Under the pieces are notes generated by a model. That model was not told where the DNA came from, searched no databases, and saw only the letters and a program-made list of their open reading frames with translations. From an uncultured Pedosphaera sp. (GTDB lineage: Bacteria > Verrucomicrobiota > Verrucomicrobiia > Limisphaerales > Pedosphaeraceae), in contig CAIXFN010000017.1 of NCBI GenBank assembly GCA_903918755.1, forward strand, positions 1 through 64,000: 64,000 nucleotides of DNA, in the 5' to 3' direction. The translations under genes were made by a program, and so were the position numbers. Shown here piece after piece: positions 1 through 8,487 of this stretch (positions are counted from its first letter, which is position 1; each line of letters starts with the position of its first letter).

Positions 1-246
1 CGCCGTGCGGCCATGGCCGAACGGGATGCGGAAATGGGCGGCACCCCGGTTGAACAACCGGTGGTCGGCACTCAACCCGATGTGGGCGGCCAACCCGAAG
101 ACGGCGGTCGGCCGGATCGTGGTGAACGCCCCGATCGTGGCGGCGACCGCGGTGGTGACCGTGGCGGGCGCGGCGGCGACCGCGGCGGAGATCGCGGTGG
201 CCGTGGCGGCGGTGGTGGTGGTCGCGGACCGGCCCCCCGGAACTGA
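1..246 (+). CDS. C-terminal end of an RGG-tailed protein (partial at window edge)
   Basis: The reading frame is open from the first base and stops at TGA 244-246, so only the last 81 residues are seen. From about residue 40 the tail is almost only Arg, Gly and Asp in RGGDRGG repeats, a disordered RNA-binding type of tail found on bacterial RNA helicases, cold-shock-like and ribosomal accessory proteins. An ATG at 13 lies in this frame, but nothing marks it as a start, and the composition suggests a tail rather than a whole protein. A strong terminator follows 24 bases after the stop. The catalytic part lies outside the window, so function cannot be assigned. Confidence 0.6.
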   Translation, partial: RRAAMAERDAEMGGTPVEQPVVGTQPDVGGQPEDGGRPDRGERPDRGGDRGGDRGGRGGDRGGDRGGRGGGGGGRGPAPRN

Positions 247-270
247 TCCCATCAGCTCCCAATAATTCCA

Positions 271-298
271 GGCGGACCAGCAATGGTCCGCCTTTTTT
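271..298 (+). terminator. Rho-independent terminator
   Basis: Perfect 8-bp stem GGCGGACC/GGTCCGCC with a 6-base loop (agcaat), followed by six T residues at 293-298. It sits 24 bases past the stop of the RGG-tailed gene and ends that transcript. Confidence 0.92.
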
Positions 299-420
299 AT
301 TTTCCACCGGTTCGCGCGGGGTCTCCCCCTTGGAATGGCAAGGGAAGTCAGCCGGCGGTAAAACCACCGGCTCGCCTGCGTCTGTCCAGCCGACCGGAAT
401 GGGATGGCGCCATCAGCGCG

Positions 421-1482
421 TCAAGATCCCGCTACCAACGGCGCGCGCAGCCCGAACTTCCCGGCCAGCGCCAGCGCCGCTTTCAAAGACTTGACCCCGT
501 TCGTACAGGTGGGATGGGAAAGCGACGCGGCCGCCACGCAGACTCCGGTCAGAAGGCACCGTCCCAGATCCCAGCCTTCATGCAGCCCGAGCAAAACCCC
601 CGCGCAGAAAGCATCTCCTGCCCCGGCCGTCCCGCCGATATATCCGACGGGGAGGTCGAGAGACGATTGCCAGGTATCCTCCCCTTTACGGTTCCGGGCG
701 AAGCCGCCTTCCGGGAAATGGATCACCACCAATTCTCGTACCCCGCATTGCAACAGCGCCCCGGCGGCATGGCGCACCGCCGTGGTATCCAGCCGGCCAT
801 CAGCATTGCGCAGGTTGAAGCCGGTGGTCTTACCCGCCTCAATCTCATTCAGGATGCAATAGTCCACGTGCTTCAACGCGGGAGTGACGATCCGGGCAAA
901 GCGGTCACTGTCCTCGCTCACCACATCGATGCTGGTCTTCAATCCCGCCGCCTGCGCCGAGGCCAGGAGCCGGGCCGCCCGGGTGCCATACTTGGCATCC
1001 GGTTCATCCAGCGCGTCCAGCAGCAACAGGTAGCCCAGGTGAAAGATCCGCGCCTTGCTCCGGTTGAAATCCAGCCCCGTCCCCCGCCACAACGCATTGG
1101 CCCCGCGGGCATGGAAAAACGTCCGATGCCCCCCTTCCCGTTCCGTCATCACATCCGTGTAAGAGGTTGGCGCTTTGGGGTTTACATTAAGAAAATGCGT
1201 GTCGATGCCCCGGGCCTGGCAGTCGGCCAGGATTTCCCGCCCCAGCGGGTCGTCCCCCACCATCCCGGCGGCGGACAAAGGAAAGGGCGACCCGAGCCGC
1301 ACCAGATCCACCAGCACATTGTAGGGCGACCCACCGGTTCCCTGCGACTGACTCCGGATATTGGCCAGATGCCCCCGTTGCGGATAGACATCCACCATTT
1401 TGACTTGATCGATAATCCAATTGCCCCCCGCAAGGAGGCCGGAGCGGTTTTGGGGAACTTTTGCCAGGTCTTTTGCCTTCAT
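421..1482 (-). CDS. PfkB-family carbohydrate kinase
   Basis: Predicted sugar or nucleoside kinase of the ribokinase/PfkB superfamily, 353 residues from the ATG at 1482. The C-terminal signature GGTAGAGDAFCAG carries the anion-hole glycines and catalytic Asp expected of the family. The N-terminal half has the substrate-binding pattern with a GGSPYNVLVDLVRLG stretch and a VGDD segment. The frame is also open up to a GTG at 1533, but the added residues do not look like a PfkB N-terminus. The gene is divergent from the enzyme I gene, with about 170 bp between them. The substrate cannot be read from the sequence; a sugar is the default guess. Confidence 0.85.
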   Translation of the reverse strand: MKAKDLAKVPQNRSGLLAGGNWIIDQVKMVDVYPQRGHLANIRSQSQGTGGSPYNVLVDLVRLGSPFPLSAAGMVGDDPLGREILADCQARGIDTHFLNVNPKAPTSYTDVMTEREGGHRTFFHARGANALWRGTGLDFNRSKARIFHLGYLLLLDALDEPDAKYGTRAARLLASAQAAGLKTSIDVVSEDSDRFARIVTPALKHVDYCILNEIEAGKTTGFNLRNADGRLDTTAVRHAAGALLQCGVRELVVIHFPEGGFARNRKGEDTWQSSLDLPVGYIGGTAGAGDAFCAGVLLGLHEGWDLGRCLLTGVCVAAASLSHPTCTNGVKSLKAALALAGKFGLRAPLVAGS

Positions 1483-1654
1483 AATCTGCCGAAATTGCTT
1501 TGAGACTGCGCCCCGGTCGGTGCATACTTTCACCGTTGGCGCAGTTACATGATATTAGTGTCACGCTGAGTGAATTCAATTGTCCCGGCCCATGGCAAGC
1601 GATTTCTCCACCAAAACACTTTTCAAGCGCCGTTGTTGCTAGTAATTTTCGCCC

Positions 1655-3433
1655 ATGCCCGAGCTTGCGCCCAAGGCAGAAAAAGTGTTTCGCGGCATCC
1701 CCGCCTCGGCGGGGGTTTGCCGGGGCACTATTTTTGTACTGGGCCGTTCCCATGCCACCATCCCCCGGCACGAAATCACCCTGGAGCAGGTTCCCGGTGA
1801 AATTACCCGGTTGGAACGGGCGCTCATCCAAACCCGGCACGATATCCTGGAGGTCCAGCACAAGGTCAGCACCACCATGGGCGCCCAGGAAGGGGGCATC
1901 TTTGACGCCCACCTCCTCGTCCTGGAGGATCGCACCCTGCTGGATGAAGTGCTCCGCAACATCGCTGATTCCAAAATCAACGCGGAATATGCCTTTCATG
2001 TCGTCGCGGAAAAATACGCTTCCGCCCTCGCGGCCATCGAGGACGATTATCTCCGCGAACGCGCCACGGACATGCGCGACGTCACTTCGCGCATCCTGAA
2101 CAACCTGCTCGGTCGGCGCGAAGAACTGGATCTCCGCAAACTCAAGGAACCTTGCATTGTCATTGCGCATGACCTCAACCCTTCGGTCACGGCGCAAATC
2201 GATAAGAAAACCGTCCTCGGCTTCGCGATTGACGCCGGCGGGCGGACCTCCCACACCGCAATCATGGCCCGCTCCATGCGCATCCCGGCCGTCGTGGGGT
2301 TGAAGAACGTCAGCAACGAGCTCGAGACCGGTCAGTACGCCCTGCTGGACGGCTTTAATGGCCTGATCATCATCAATCCCACCGATCAGACCCTCTTCGA
2401 ATACGGCCAGATCATGCGCAAGCAGGTCACGCTCGAAGAGAAACTGCGCGACGTCCGGGCCAAACCGGCCATCACTTTGGACGGCCACCGGGTCACCCTC
2501 TCTGCCAATGTCGAAAAGGCCGCCGACGCCGAGGAAGTCCGCGCCAACGGGGGTGAAGGGGTGGGCCTTTTCCGCACCGAATTTCTCTTTATCAACCGGG
2601 ATATCCTCCCCACCGAAGCGGAACAATTTCAGGCCTACAACGAGGTCGCCGAACGTCTCAAACCCGATCCCGTCATCATCCGGACGCTGGATTTGGGGGG
2701 CGACAAATTCATGGCGCACCTGGGGCAGCCGCCGGAAATGAATCCTTTTCTGGGCTGGCGGGCCATCCGCTACTGCCTCCAGGAGCCAGCCATGTTCCGC
2801 GCCCAATTACGGGCCATTCTGCGCGCCAGCATTCATGGCAACATCAAGATGATGTACCCCATGATTTCGGGGCTCGAGGAATTGGAACAGGCGAACGCGC
2901 TGGTGGAGACCTACAAGGCCGAGTTGCGGGCGGAGCAGATCCCGTTCAATGAGAATCTCGAAATCGGTGTGATGATCGAGATCCCCTCCGCCGCGCTCGT
3001 CGCGGAGAGCCTGGCCCGTCGCGTCAAGTTTTTCAGCATCGGGACCAATGACTTGATCCAGTACACCCTCGCCGTGGACCGGATGAACGAACGGGTGGCG
3101 CATCTCTATGAACCGACGCACCCGGCCATCCTCCGCTTGATCCACGCCACCGTCACCGCCGCCCACAATAACGGCATCTGGGTTGGCGTTTGCGGGGAAA
3201 TGGCCAGTGATCCCGAGATGGTCCCGCTGTTGCTCGGTTTGGGGGTGGATGAATTGAGCGTGGCTTCCTCCCTGGTGCCCTCCATCAAATTCCTGATCCG
3301 GCGGCTGAAGCTGGCGGAAGCCCGCGAACTCGCCGAGCACGCGCTCAAAAGCGAATCCAGCGTGCAAATCGCGGAACGCTGCCAGGTCCTGGCGCGCGAG
3401 ATCGCGCCAAGCCTGTTCGAGAATAACGCCTGA
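1655..3433 (+). CDS. ptsI: PTS enzyme I (phosphoenolpyruvate-protein phosphotransferase)
   Basis: Cytoplasmic enzyme that takes phosphate from phosphoenolpyruvate and passes it to HPr. At 592 residues it has the usual full length. The phospho-accepting His is at about residue 200 in GGRTSHTAIMARS. The PEP-binding barrel follows, with GEGVGLFRTEFLF, RTLDLGGDK, IGTNDLIQYTLAVDR and the active-site Cys at about residue 513 in GVCGEMASDP. No HPr or sugar-specific EII gene is visible in this window, so it may serve a regulatory PTS or partners elsewhere. The nucleotidyltransferase follows after 7 bp, probably on the same transcript. Confidence 0.95.
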   Translation: MPELAPKAEKVFRGIPASAGVCRGTIFVLGRSHATIPRHEITLEQVPGEITRLERALIQTRHDILEVQHKVSTTMGAQEGGIFDAHLLVLEDRTLLDEVLRNIADSKINAEYAFHVVAEKYASALAAIEDDYLRERATDMRDVTSRILNNLLGRREELDLRKLKEPCIVIAHDLNPSVTAQIDKKTVLGFAIDAGGRTSHTAIMARSMRIPAVVGLKNVSNELETGQYALLDGFNGLIIINPTDQTLFEYGQIMRKQVTLEEKLRDVRAKPAITLDGHRVTLSANVEKAADAEEVRANGGEGVGLFRTEFLFINRDILPTEAEQFQAYNEVAERLKPDPVIIRTLDLGGDKFMAHLGQPPEMNPFLGWRAIRYCLQEPAMFRAQLRAILRASIHGNIKMMYPMISGLEELEQANALVETYKAELRAEQIPFNENLEIGVMIEIPSAALVAESLARRVKFFSIGTNDLIQYTLAVDRMNERVAHLYEPTHPAILRLIHATVTAAHNNGIWVGVCGEMASDPEMVPLLLGLGVDELSVASSLVPSIKFLIRRLKLAEARELAEHALKSESSVQIAERCQVLAREIAPSLFENNA

Positions 3434-3440
3434 GTTTTTC

Positions 3441-4187
3441 ATGAAATTGCTGATCCTGGCGGCGGGCTACGCCACCCGCCTCCATCCCCTCACCCTCACG
3501 CGGCCCAAACCTCTGCTTCCGGTCGCTGGCAAGCCGATGATTGACCATGTGCTCGATAACCTCGCCGGCCTCCCCGGCTTGGACCGGGTTTATGTGGTCA
3601 CCAACGCCAAATTCTCCACCCAGTTCCAGGCTTGGGCGGATGCCTATCGCGCGAGCAAGACCGCGTTGGATTTCACCGTTATTAATGACGGTTCCACCGA
3701 CGACACCAACAAACTCGGCGCGATCGGCGACCTGCACCTCGTGCTGCAACGCGAACAGGTCGCGGATGATTTGATTGTGGTGGCAGGCGACAACCTGTTC
3801 AGCCAGGCCCTTGCGGGGTTCGGCGAGTTTTGCCGGCAGGCCGACACTCCGGTCCTCGGCATCTATGATGTCGGCAACCTGGAGGAGGTCAAAAAGTACA
3901 ACTCCATTTCCGTGGATGCCACCGGGCAGATCACGTTTTTCGAGGAGAAACCCATACAGCCCACCAGCACGCTGACCGGTATCGCCTTGTATTATTATCC
4001 CCGCGCCGTCCTGCCGTTGATCCACCAATACATCGCGGAAGGCAACAACCCGGACCAACCGGGCCGGCTCGTGCAATGGCTCTATCCGCGCGTCCCGTTC
4101 CGCACCTGGAACGTGCCGGGGACGTGGTTTGACATTGGCTCCAAGGAAACCTTGGAAGAGGCCAACCGGATCTTTGCCGGAAAATAA
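3441..4187 (+). CDS. Sugar-phosphate nucleotidyltransferase
   Basis: NDP-sugar pyrophosphorylase-type enzyme of 248 residues, expected to join a sugar 1-phosphate to a nucleotide. The N-terminus has the family signature LAAGYATRLHPLT followed by RPKPLLPVAGKPMIDH. The second G of the usual GxGTR loop is replaced by Ala in GYATR, which is tolerated in the RfbA/GlmU-like group. VVAGDN gives the metal-binding Asp, and WFDIGS near the C-terminus matches the sugar-binding end. It begins 7 bp after ptsI, so the two genes are likely co-transcribed. The exact nucleotide and sugar are unknown. Confidence 0.87.
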   Translation: MKLLILAAGYATRLHPLTLTRPKPLLPVAGKPMIDHVLDNLAGLPGLDRVYVVTNAKFSTQFQAWADAYRASKTALDFTVINDGSTDDTNKLGAIGDLHLVLQREQVADDLIVVAGDNLFSQALAGFGEFCRQADTPVLGIYDVGNLEEVKKYNSISVDATGQITFFEEKPIQPTSTLTGIALYYYPRAVLPLIHQYIAEGNNPDQPGRLVQWLYPRVPFRTWNVPGTWFDIGSKETLEEANRIFAGK

Positions 4188-4208
4188 TTAATCCGCCACC
4201 GGCCCCGG

Positions 4209-4925
4209 TTAGCGTGGCCGGATCAGAATTTCCTCCACCAGCGCCCGGGACGGCAATTGGATCGCCAGCAACGCGCACGCGGCCACGTCCTCGGCGCGCA
4301 ACATCTTTATTCGGGCTTCCGCCGGCGGTGGGCTCGGACGCTGATCCAATAACGGCGTGTCGATATCCCCCGGAAAAATCGAGCAGGCCCGCACCCCATT
4401 GCCCCGCTCTTCCGCGTTGATGGCCTGGGTGAGTCCCGCCATCCCGAATTTCGACATGGCATAGGCCGGACCGGCTTTGGCACTGGCTTGCTTTGCGGCA
4501 TCCGAGACAATGTTGACAATGGTCCCGGACTTTTCCCGCCGCATTCCCGGCAGAAATGCCTGCACGCAATAGTACGCCCCGTTCAAATTCGCATCCATGA
4601 TGCGATGGTAATCCGCGGCCGAAAGTTCATGGAGTGCCCGCTTGGGGGCATTCGTCCCGGCGGCATTCACCAGCACTTCCACGTTGCCGAATTGCGACCG
4701 GACATGCCGCCCCATCTGCTCCACCGCCTCTGCCGAAGCGATGTCGCAAGGCACCGCCAGCATTTCCCCCCGGCTTTCCATCTCCATGCCAATCGTCTCC
4801 GCCAGGGAGTCGCTTCGCCGCCCCACGAGGGCGACCCGCCAACCGGCGCGGGCCAACGCCAACGCCACGGCCCGTCCCACGCCACTCCCGGCCCCGGTCA
4901 CCACTGCGGTATTATTCATGATCAA
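4209..4925 (-). CDS. Short-chain dehydrogenase/reductase (SDR)
   Basis: Classical SDR of 238 residues. The Rossmann fold starts at VTGAGSGVGRAVALALA (TGxxxGxG). NAAGT gives the structural NNAG-like motif. The catalytic set is the Ser of NIVSDAA and the Tyr and Lys of YAMSKFG. An NAD(P)-dependent oxidation or reduction is expected, but the substrate is not readable. Two in-frame ATGs lie at 4925 and 4919, and either could be used. It is on the minus strand, downstream of the Gfo/Idh/MocA gene with 32 bp between them, so the two likely form one operon for a sugar or polyol derivative. Confidence 0.9.
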   Translation of the reverse strand: MIMNNTAVVTGAGSGVGRAVALALARAGWRVALVGRRSDSLAETIGMEMESRGEMLAVPCDIASAEAVEQMGRHVRSQFGNVEVLVNAAGTNAPKRALHELSAADYHRIMDANLNGAYYCVQAFLPGMRREKSGTIVNIVSDAAKQASAKAGPAYAMSKFGMAGLTQAINAEERGNGVRACSIFPGDIDTPLLDQRPSPPPAEARIKMLRAEDVAACALLAIQLPSRALVEEILIRPR

Positions 4926-4957
4926 ATCCTTGCGTTTAATTATCTGGTCGCCCGCTC

Positions 4958-6037
4958 TTAGGCCACGTCCACCCAGCGCCGATCGCGAATCGAAAGCACG
5001 GCGGCATCCATCACCGCCTGCGCCTGGGCTCCGTCGTGGAAGGACGGCACACAGGGGCGCTGTTCAACAATGGCCTGGATAAACTCCACATCCTGATCAT
5101 AGCGGAAGGTGAACGCAGGATCGCCCGCGTGCGGATCGCGCGCGGAACCGGGCCATTTCAGAAATTCCTCCGGCACCGGAATGGTGCGCAAACCGGCCTC
5201 CCCCTGTTTGGTCACCTGGATCTCCAGCGGCCGCTCTAATTGGAACACGATGCTGCCTTCCGTGCCGTTAACCTCGCAATAGTCCTGGCTGCGGGCGCCG
5301 CTTCCCCGGCCGGTGGCCACTTTGGTGCTTTCCAGCATCCCGCTCGCGCGGTTCCGCGCGAATTCCGCCATGATCCCAATCCAATCTTCCAGATCGGACA
5401 CCTGGCCGTCGCGCACATCATGAAACCGCCGGTCGTCCGCCACGAGCCGCCGGATGGGTCCCAGCAGCAAATGCGCATAATCAATCCGGTGTGAGAGCAT
5501 ATCTCCCAATTCCCCGGTTCCGGCCAGTTTCGCTACTTGCCGCCAACCCACCGCCCGGGTGCCCCAATCCTGCAGCCGGCACGAGCGGAAGTGATACGGC
5601 TCCCCCACCGCGCCCGCCTTGACCAGGTGCGCCATATAGCGCATGGCCGGGACAAATCGGTACGTAAACGCGGTCATGTGCCGCACCCCCGCCTTTTGGG
5701 CGGCGTCCGCCATCGCCTTCGCTTCAGCGTAATTCATGGCGATGGGCTTCTCACACAACACATGCTTCCCCGCAGCAATCGCCGCCAGGGCGATCGGGGC
5801 ATGCACAAAATTGGGGGTCGCAATGATCACCGCATCCACCTCGGAGCGGGCCACCAACTCCCGATAGTCGAGCGTCATGGCGCCCACCCCGGTTTGCTGC
5901 CCCGCCCGGGCCAGCACCCCGGCATCGGTATCACAAAGCGCGACCAATCGCGCCTCCGGGCACAAAGCCAGACCCGGAACATGATTTTGGAGCACAATCC
6001 CTCCGCAGCCGACAATGCCGACACCGATTGGTTTCAT
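4958..6037 (-). CDS. Gfo/Idh/MocA-family oxidoreductase
   Basis: NAD(P)-dependent sugar or inositol dehydrogenase-type protein of 359 residues. The nucleotide-binding motif VGIVGCGGI is at residues 6-14. CEKPIA holds the family Lys of the EKP motif at about residue 95. The C-terminal half is the alpha/beta substrate domain, with HRIDYAHLLLGP and CEVNGTEGSIVFQ. Verrucomicrobia and planctomycetes carry many paralogues, mostly for breakdown of plant or algal sugars, so no specific substrate is claimed. The start is the ATG at 6037. The SDR gene follows 32 bp downstream. Confidence 0.92.
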   Translation of the reverse strand: MKPIGVGIVGCGGIVLQNHVPGLALCPEARLVALCDTDAGVLARAGQQTGVGAMTLDYRELVARSEVDAVIIATPNFVHAPIALAAIAAGKHVLCEKPIAMNYAEAKAMADAAQKAGVRHMTAFTYRFVPAMRYMAHLVKAGAVGEPYHFRSCRLQDWGTRAVGWRQVAKLAGTGELGDMLSHRIDYAHLLLGPIRRLVADDRRFHDVRDGQVSDLEDWIGIMAEFARNRASGMLESTKVATGRGSGARSQDYCEVNGTEGSIVFQLERPLEIQVTKQGEAGLRTIPVPEEFLKWPGSARDPHAGDPAFTFRYDQDVEFIQAIVEQRPCVPSFHDGAQAQAVMDAAVLSIRDRRWVDVA

Positions 6038-6103
6038 AGATTGGCCGAAGATGGCACAATTGGCGGAGGGAGGAAAACAAAAAAGGCGGCGCCGGAATGT
6101 TGT

Positions 6104-6127
6104 GAAAAAAACTCCGCTGAAGCGGCT
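6104..6127 (-). terminator. Rho-independent terminator after tRNA-Glu
   Basis: On the minus strand a CCGCT-TC-AGCGG hairpin is followed by a run of seven T residues (the A run at 6105-6111 on the plus strand). It lies 20 bases past the tRNA CCA end. Confidence 0.7.
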
Positions 6128-6146
6128 TCGAACCAGAGCGACGAAC

Positions 6147-6221
6147 TGGTAGCGCGTACGGGAATCGCACCCGTCTCCCGGCCTTGAGAGGGCCGTGTCC
6201 TAACTGATAGACGAACGCGCC
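6147..6221 (-). tRNA. tRNA-Glu (CTC)
   Basis: A 75-base cloverleaf with encoded CCA. The acceptor GGCGCGT pairs with ACGCGCT, with a G-U pair at position 1-72. The D stem is GTCT/GGAC. The anticodon stem CGGCC/GGCCG carries the loop CTCTCAA, giving anticodon CTC, which reads GAG. The T stem is ACGGG/CCCGT. The T loop reads TGCGATT instead of the expected TTCGATT, so position 55 is G rather than T. A second Glu tRNA with anticodon TTC is expected elsewhere in the genome. Confidence 0.93.
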
Positions 6222-6530
6222 AATCGGTCAACGCCCTGACTCTAATCAGGTCCGGCTGATTGTCAATTTTTTCTGTCATTCCCAATCGGCTTCCCGCCTT
6301 GGAATGGACTGGGTTGTGAACCTGAGCAAGTCGCAAGCTTTTTCGTGAATCGGACGCCCAGACCGCCTGAAGGCGGAACTCCTAGCCCCAGAGACGCGCC
6401 ACTCTCTCCAAAGCCGACGAAACAAAAATCGCGCCTGTTCCCCGCTGCGGAAGGATTTGCTTCCCCCTTTTTTCGCAACCAAATTTTCTGGCTGGTGTTT
6501 CATCCTTTTAGTCCTATTGTATTCAAGCTT
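6222..6530. other. Intergenic stretch between tRNA-Glu and the GspC/PilP-like gene
   Basis: The frame of the downstream gene is open through part of this stretch, but the signal peptide places the real start at 6531. It holds one copy of a dispersed palindrome at 6363-6385. No convincing promoter hexamers were seen. Confidence 0.5.
6363..6385. repeat. Dispersed palindromic repeat, copy 1
   Basis: The palindrome CCGCCTGAAGGCGG at 6363-6376 is followed by aactcctagcc. The same core and flank (actccgagcc) recur at 48115-48139. This is a REP-like element; its shadow translation gives PPSGG or PPEGG peptides, which explains junk open frames around it. Confidence 0.7.
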
Positions 6531-7478
6531 ATGCGCTGTGGCCTGACCAACCTTTTGCGAGTGACCGGCATTACCGCCTTCGTGCTGTCGGGCGCGGGCC
6601 ATGCCTGCCTGGCGGATGACGATAATCCATACCATGCCATAGTGGATCGGAATGTGTTTGACCTTAAGGCGCCACCACCGCCAGCCCCGCTGAAGGAGAC
6701 GGAAGCTCCCAAACCTCCCCCGAATATCAAGTTCACCGGGACCACCAGCATTTTCGGCAAGACCCGGGCATTGTTCATGGTGCAGGAAGCCGCCACCCCG
6801 GGAAAACCCGGGGCGGGCGGGCCGCCCAAAGAAGAATCCGTCATTCTCAAAGTCGGTGAGCGCCACCAGGGCTTGGAATTGCTGGAAGTGGACGAAGAGA
6901 ATGGTACGGCCAAAATAAAGAACAACGGGGAAGAAGTAGTCCTCACCCTTCCGCTCGGACCAGCCGCCGGTGGCGGCGGCGCTCCGCCCCCGGTTGGGGC
7001 TCCCGGAATGCCGCACAATCCTAACCCGGGAGCGCAACCGGGTATCATTCCCAACCAGAACCTCGGCGGACAATTCCGCGCTCCGACTTTCATCCAGCCG
7101 CAAGCCGTCGGCAACCCGGGCACCAGCATGGGCTCCGGCCTGAACCCCGCCATCAGCTCCCCCAACGCCACCGCCATGGGCTTGGACGCCGGTCTGGGCG
7201 GAATTCCTGGCCGTGATTTGCGGACCACCGCTGCGGCCCAGCAACCTGCGGGACCTGCCTCCATTGAGGAGGCTGCCCTCTTGCTCGAAGCCAACCGGAA
7301 ATTCCACGCCAATAATCCCAACATGCCCCCCCTCCCCCCGCCAATGATGGGGATGGGCTCTTCCGGTGATTCCACCCCCACGGCACCCAGCACGCCAGCT
7401 CAGACAACGCAAAATCCTTGGAATACCCGGCCGACTTTTACGCCCACTGTTCTGCCAACGCCCGGTCTGCCCCGCTAA
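6531..7478 (+). CDS. Secreted GspC/PilP-like protein with Pro/Gly-rich tail
   Basis: Protein of 315 residues from the ATG at 6531. Residues 1-27 form a signal peptide ending near GHACLA. The next 100 residues read NPYHAIVDRNVFDLK, then a proline linker, NIKFTGTTSIFGKTRALFM, SVILKVGERHQGLELLEVD and GTAKIKNNGEEVVLTL. This is the pattern of the GspC/PilP homology region, which binds secretins in type II secretion and type IV pili (known for the family, inferred here). From residue 140 the tail is Pro/Gly/Ala/Asn rich and probably disordered. No secretin or other secretion gene is adjacent, so its partner must be elsewhere. The longer frame starting at 6345 was not used because it lacks a signal peptide at its start. 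Confidence 0.6.
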   Translation: MRCGLTNLLRVTGITAFVLSGAGHACLADDDNPYHAIVDRNVFDLKAPPPPAPLKETEAPKPPPNIKFTGTTSIFGKTRALFMVQEAATPGKPGAGGPPKEESVILKVGERHQGLELLEVDEENGTAKIKNNGEEVVLTLPLGPAAGGGGAPPPVGAPGMPHNPNPGAQPGIIPNQNLGGQFRAPTFIQPQAVGNPGTSMGSGLNPAISSPNATAMGLDAGLGGIPGRDLRTTAAAQQPAGPASIEEAALLLEANRKFHANNPNMPPLPPPMMGMGSSGDSTPTAPSTPAQTTQNPWNTRPTFTPTVLPTPGLPR

Positions 7479-7690
7479 TTAAGCGGGCCTCCGCACTTCG
7501 GGCTCAGCCTTCCAGCGCCAGAGGCGCGACATGTCCGTAGCAACCGTGTCCCAAGAAAATTCTTACCCCGCCGGAACGACTTGGCGTTTCGCGGAAAACT
7601 GAACTTTTGGAACCGAGGCACTTCGAAATAATGTTGAACTTGGGTTCCGTTTTACCACCGATCACACAACTTCATTTTGCTCCCATCGGA

Positions 7691-8302
7691 TCAGCCATGC
7701 TTCGAACTGACGGATTTCATGCGGCGGAAACGAAAAACCAGGGCCGCGAAACCCAGGCTGCTCAGCACCAATGTCGAAGGCTCAGGATCCTCAACTAACA
7801 CCAAACCATTTGCGCCAATCCCTCCCGGACCGGTGAAGAGGAAAAAGGGCGGCGCGGTTCCGCCGCCCAAACCCGTCGTAATTTGGCCAACATTACTGAC
7901 GCCGACAAAGGAAGGGCGCTCGTATCCCCCACCTAGGCCGATTGCAGCCTCGTATGTTGGCGCGTTTCCATCCCAGCCCCTGATGACGAAGAAGGGCTTT
8001 TCACCAGGCTGGACCCCAAGAATCGTTTGGACGGCGGAACTGATTTGACCAGGAAAGGCATTTGCTGCCGGGGTGATGACCATGACCGGCCTGGTAGACT
8101 CAAAAGCCAAATATTCCGTGGCGCCGAAATAGAGCCCGAAATGGTAATTGGAGGCGGGGGAAATCTTGCCGGTAACCGGATTGCCCCAAATGTTGGTGGC
8201 GACCACCGCCCCGGCAAAACTGACCGTGCCTTGGGCGTCAACCTGACGCGGCGCGGCGATCAAGCCGAATCCCAAGGTGATTAAAAACAGGTAGCTTTTC
8301 AT
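7691..8302 (-). CDS. PEP-CTERM protein, paralogue 1
   Basis: Small exported protein of 203 residues. It has a signal peptide (residues 1-24, cut near VDAQG), then a core shared with four neighbours: GTVSFAGAVV, KISPASNYHFGLYFGAT, VMVITPAANAFPGQISSA, FFVIRGWDGNAPTYE and APPFFLFTGPGGIGANGL. It ends with PEPSTLVLSSLGFAALVF and a basic FRFRRMK tail. PEP-CTERM tails are recognised by exosortase (established), which removes the tail; no exosortase is in this window. It is the last of the five genes in transcription order. The biological role is unknown. Confidence 0.88.
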   Translation of the reverse strand: MKSYLFLITLGFGLIAAPRQVDAQGTVSFAGAVVATNIWGNPVTGKISPASNYHFGLYFGATEYLAFESTRPVMVITPAANAFPGQISSAVQTILGVQPGEKPFFVIRGWDGNAPTYEAAIGLGGGYERPSFVGVSNVGQITTGLGGGTAPPFFLFTGPGGIGANGLVLVEDPEPSTLVLSSLGFAALVFRFRRMKSVSSKHG

Positions 8303-8487
8303 ACTTATTTACTCCATCGCTGATTCCTGATTCATCCCCACATTATTCTGTTTCCCCGGTTCCCCGCCTGCTTTAGCAAATGCCCGGAAATTCCCTGCTG
8401 CATTCAACCGAAAGGCCCCGCACTTCACGCAAGTTTTAGGCCCGCAATCTTTTCAAACCTCCGCCTCAACAAATCCACTGACTCTTC

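Noticed and set aside
421-1533. GTG start at 1533 for the PfkB kinase
   Set aside because: The extra 17 residues do not resemble the family N-terminus; the ATG at 1482 is closer to the conserved part.
1187-2806. Long minus-strand open frame of 539 codons
   Set aside because: It runs opposite to ptsI, whose active-site motifs are intact, and has no domain of its own. It is a GC-rich shadow.
7479-7690. Small gene between the GspC/PilP-like gene and the PEP-CTERM cluster
   Set aside because: Short frames only, without start signals or protein-like composition.
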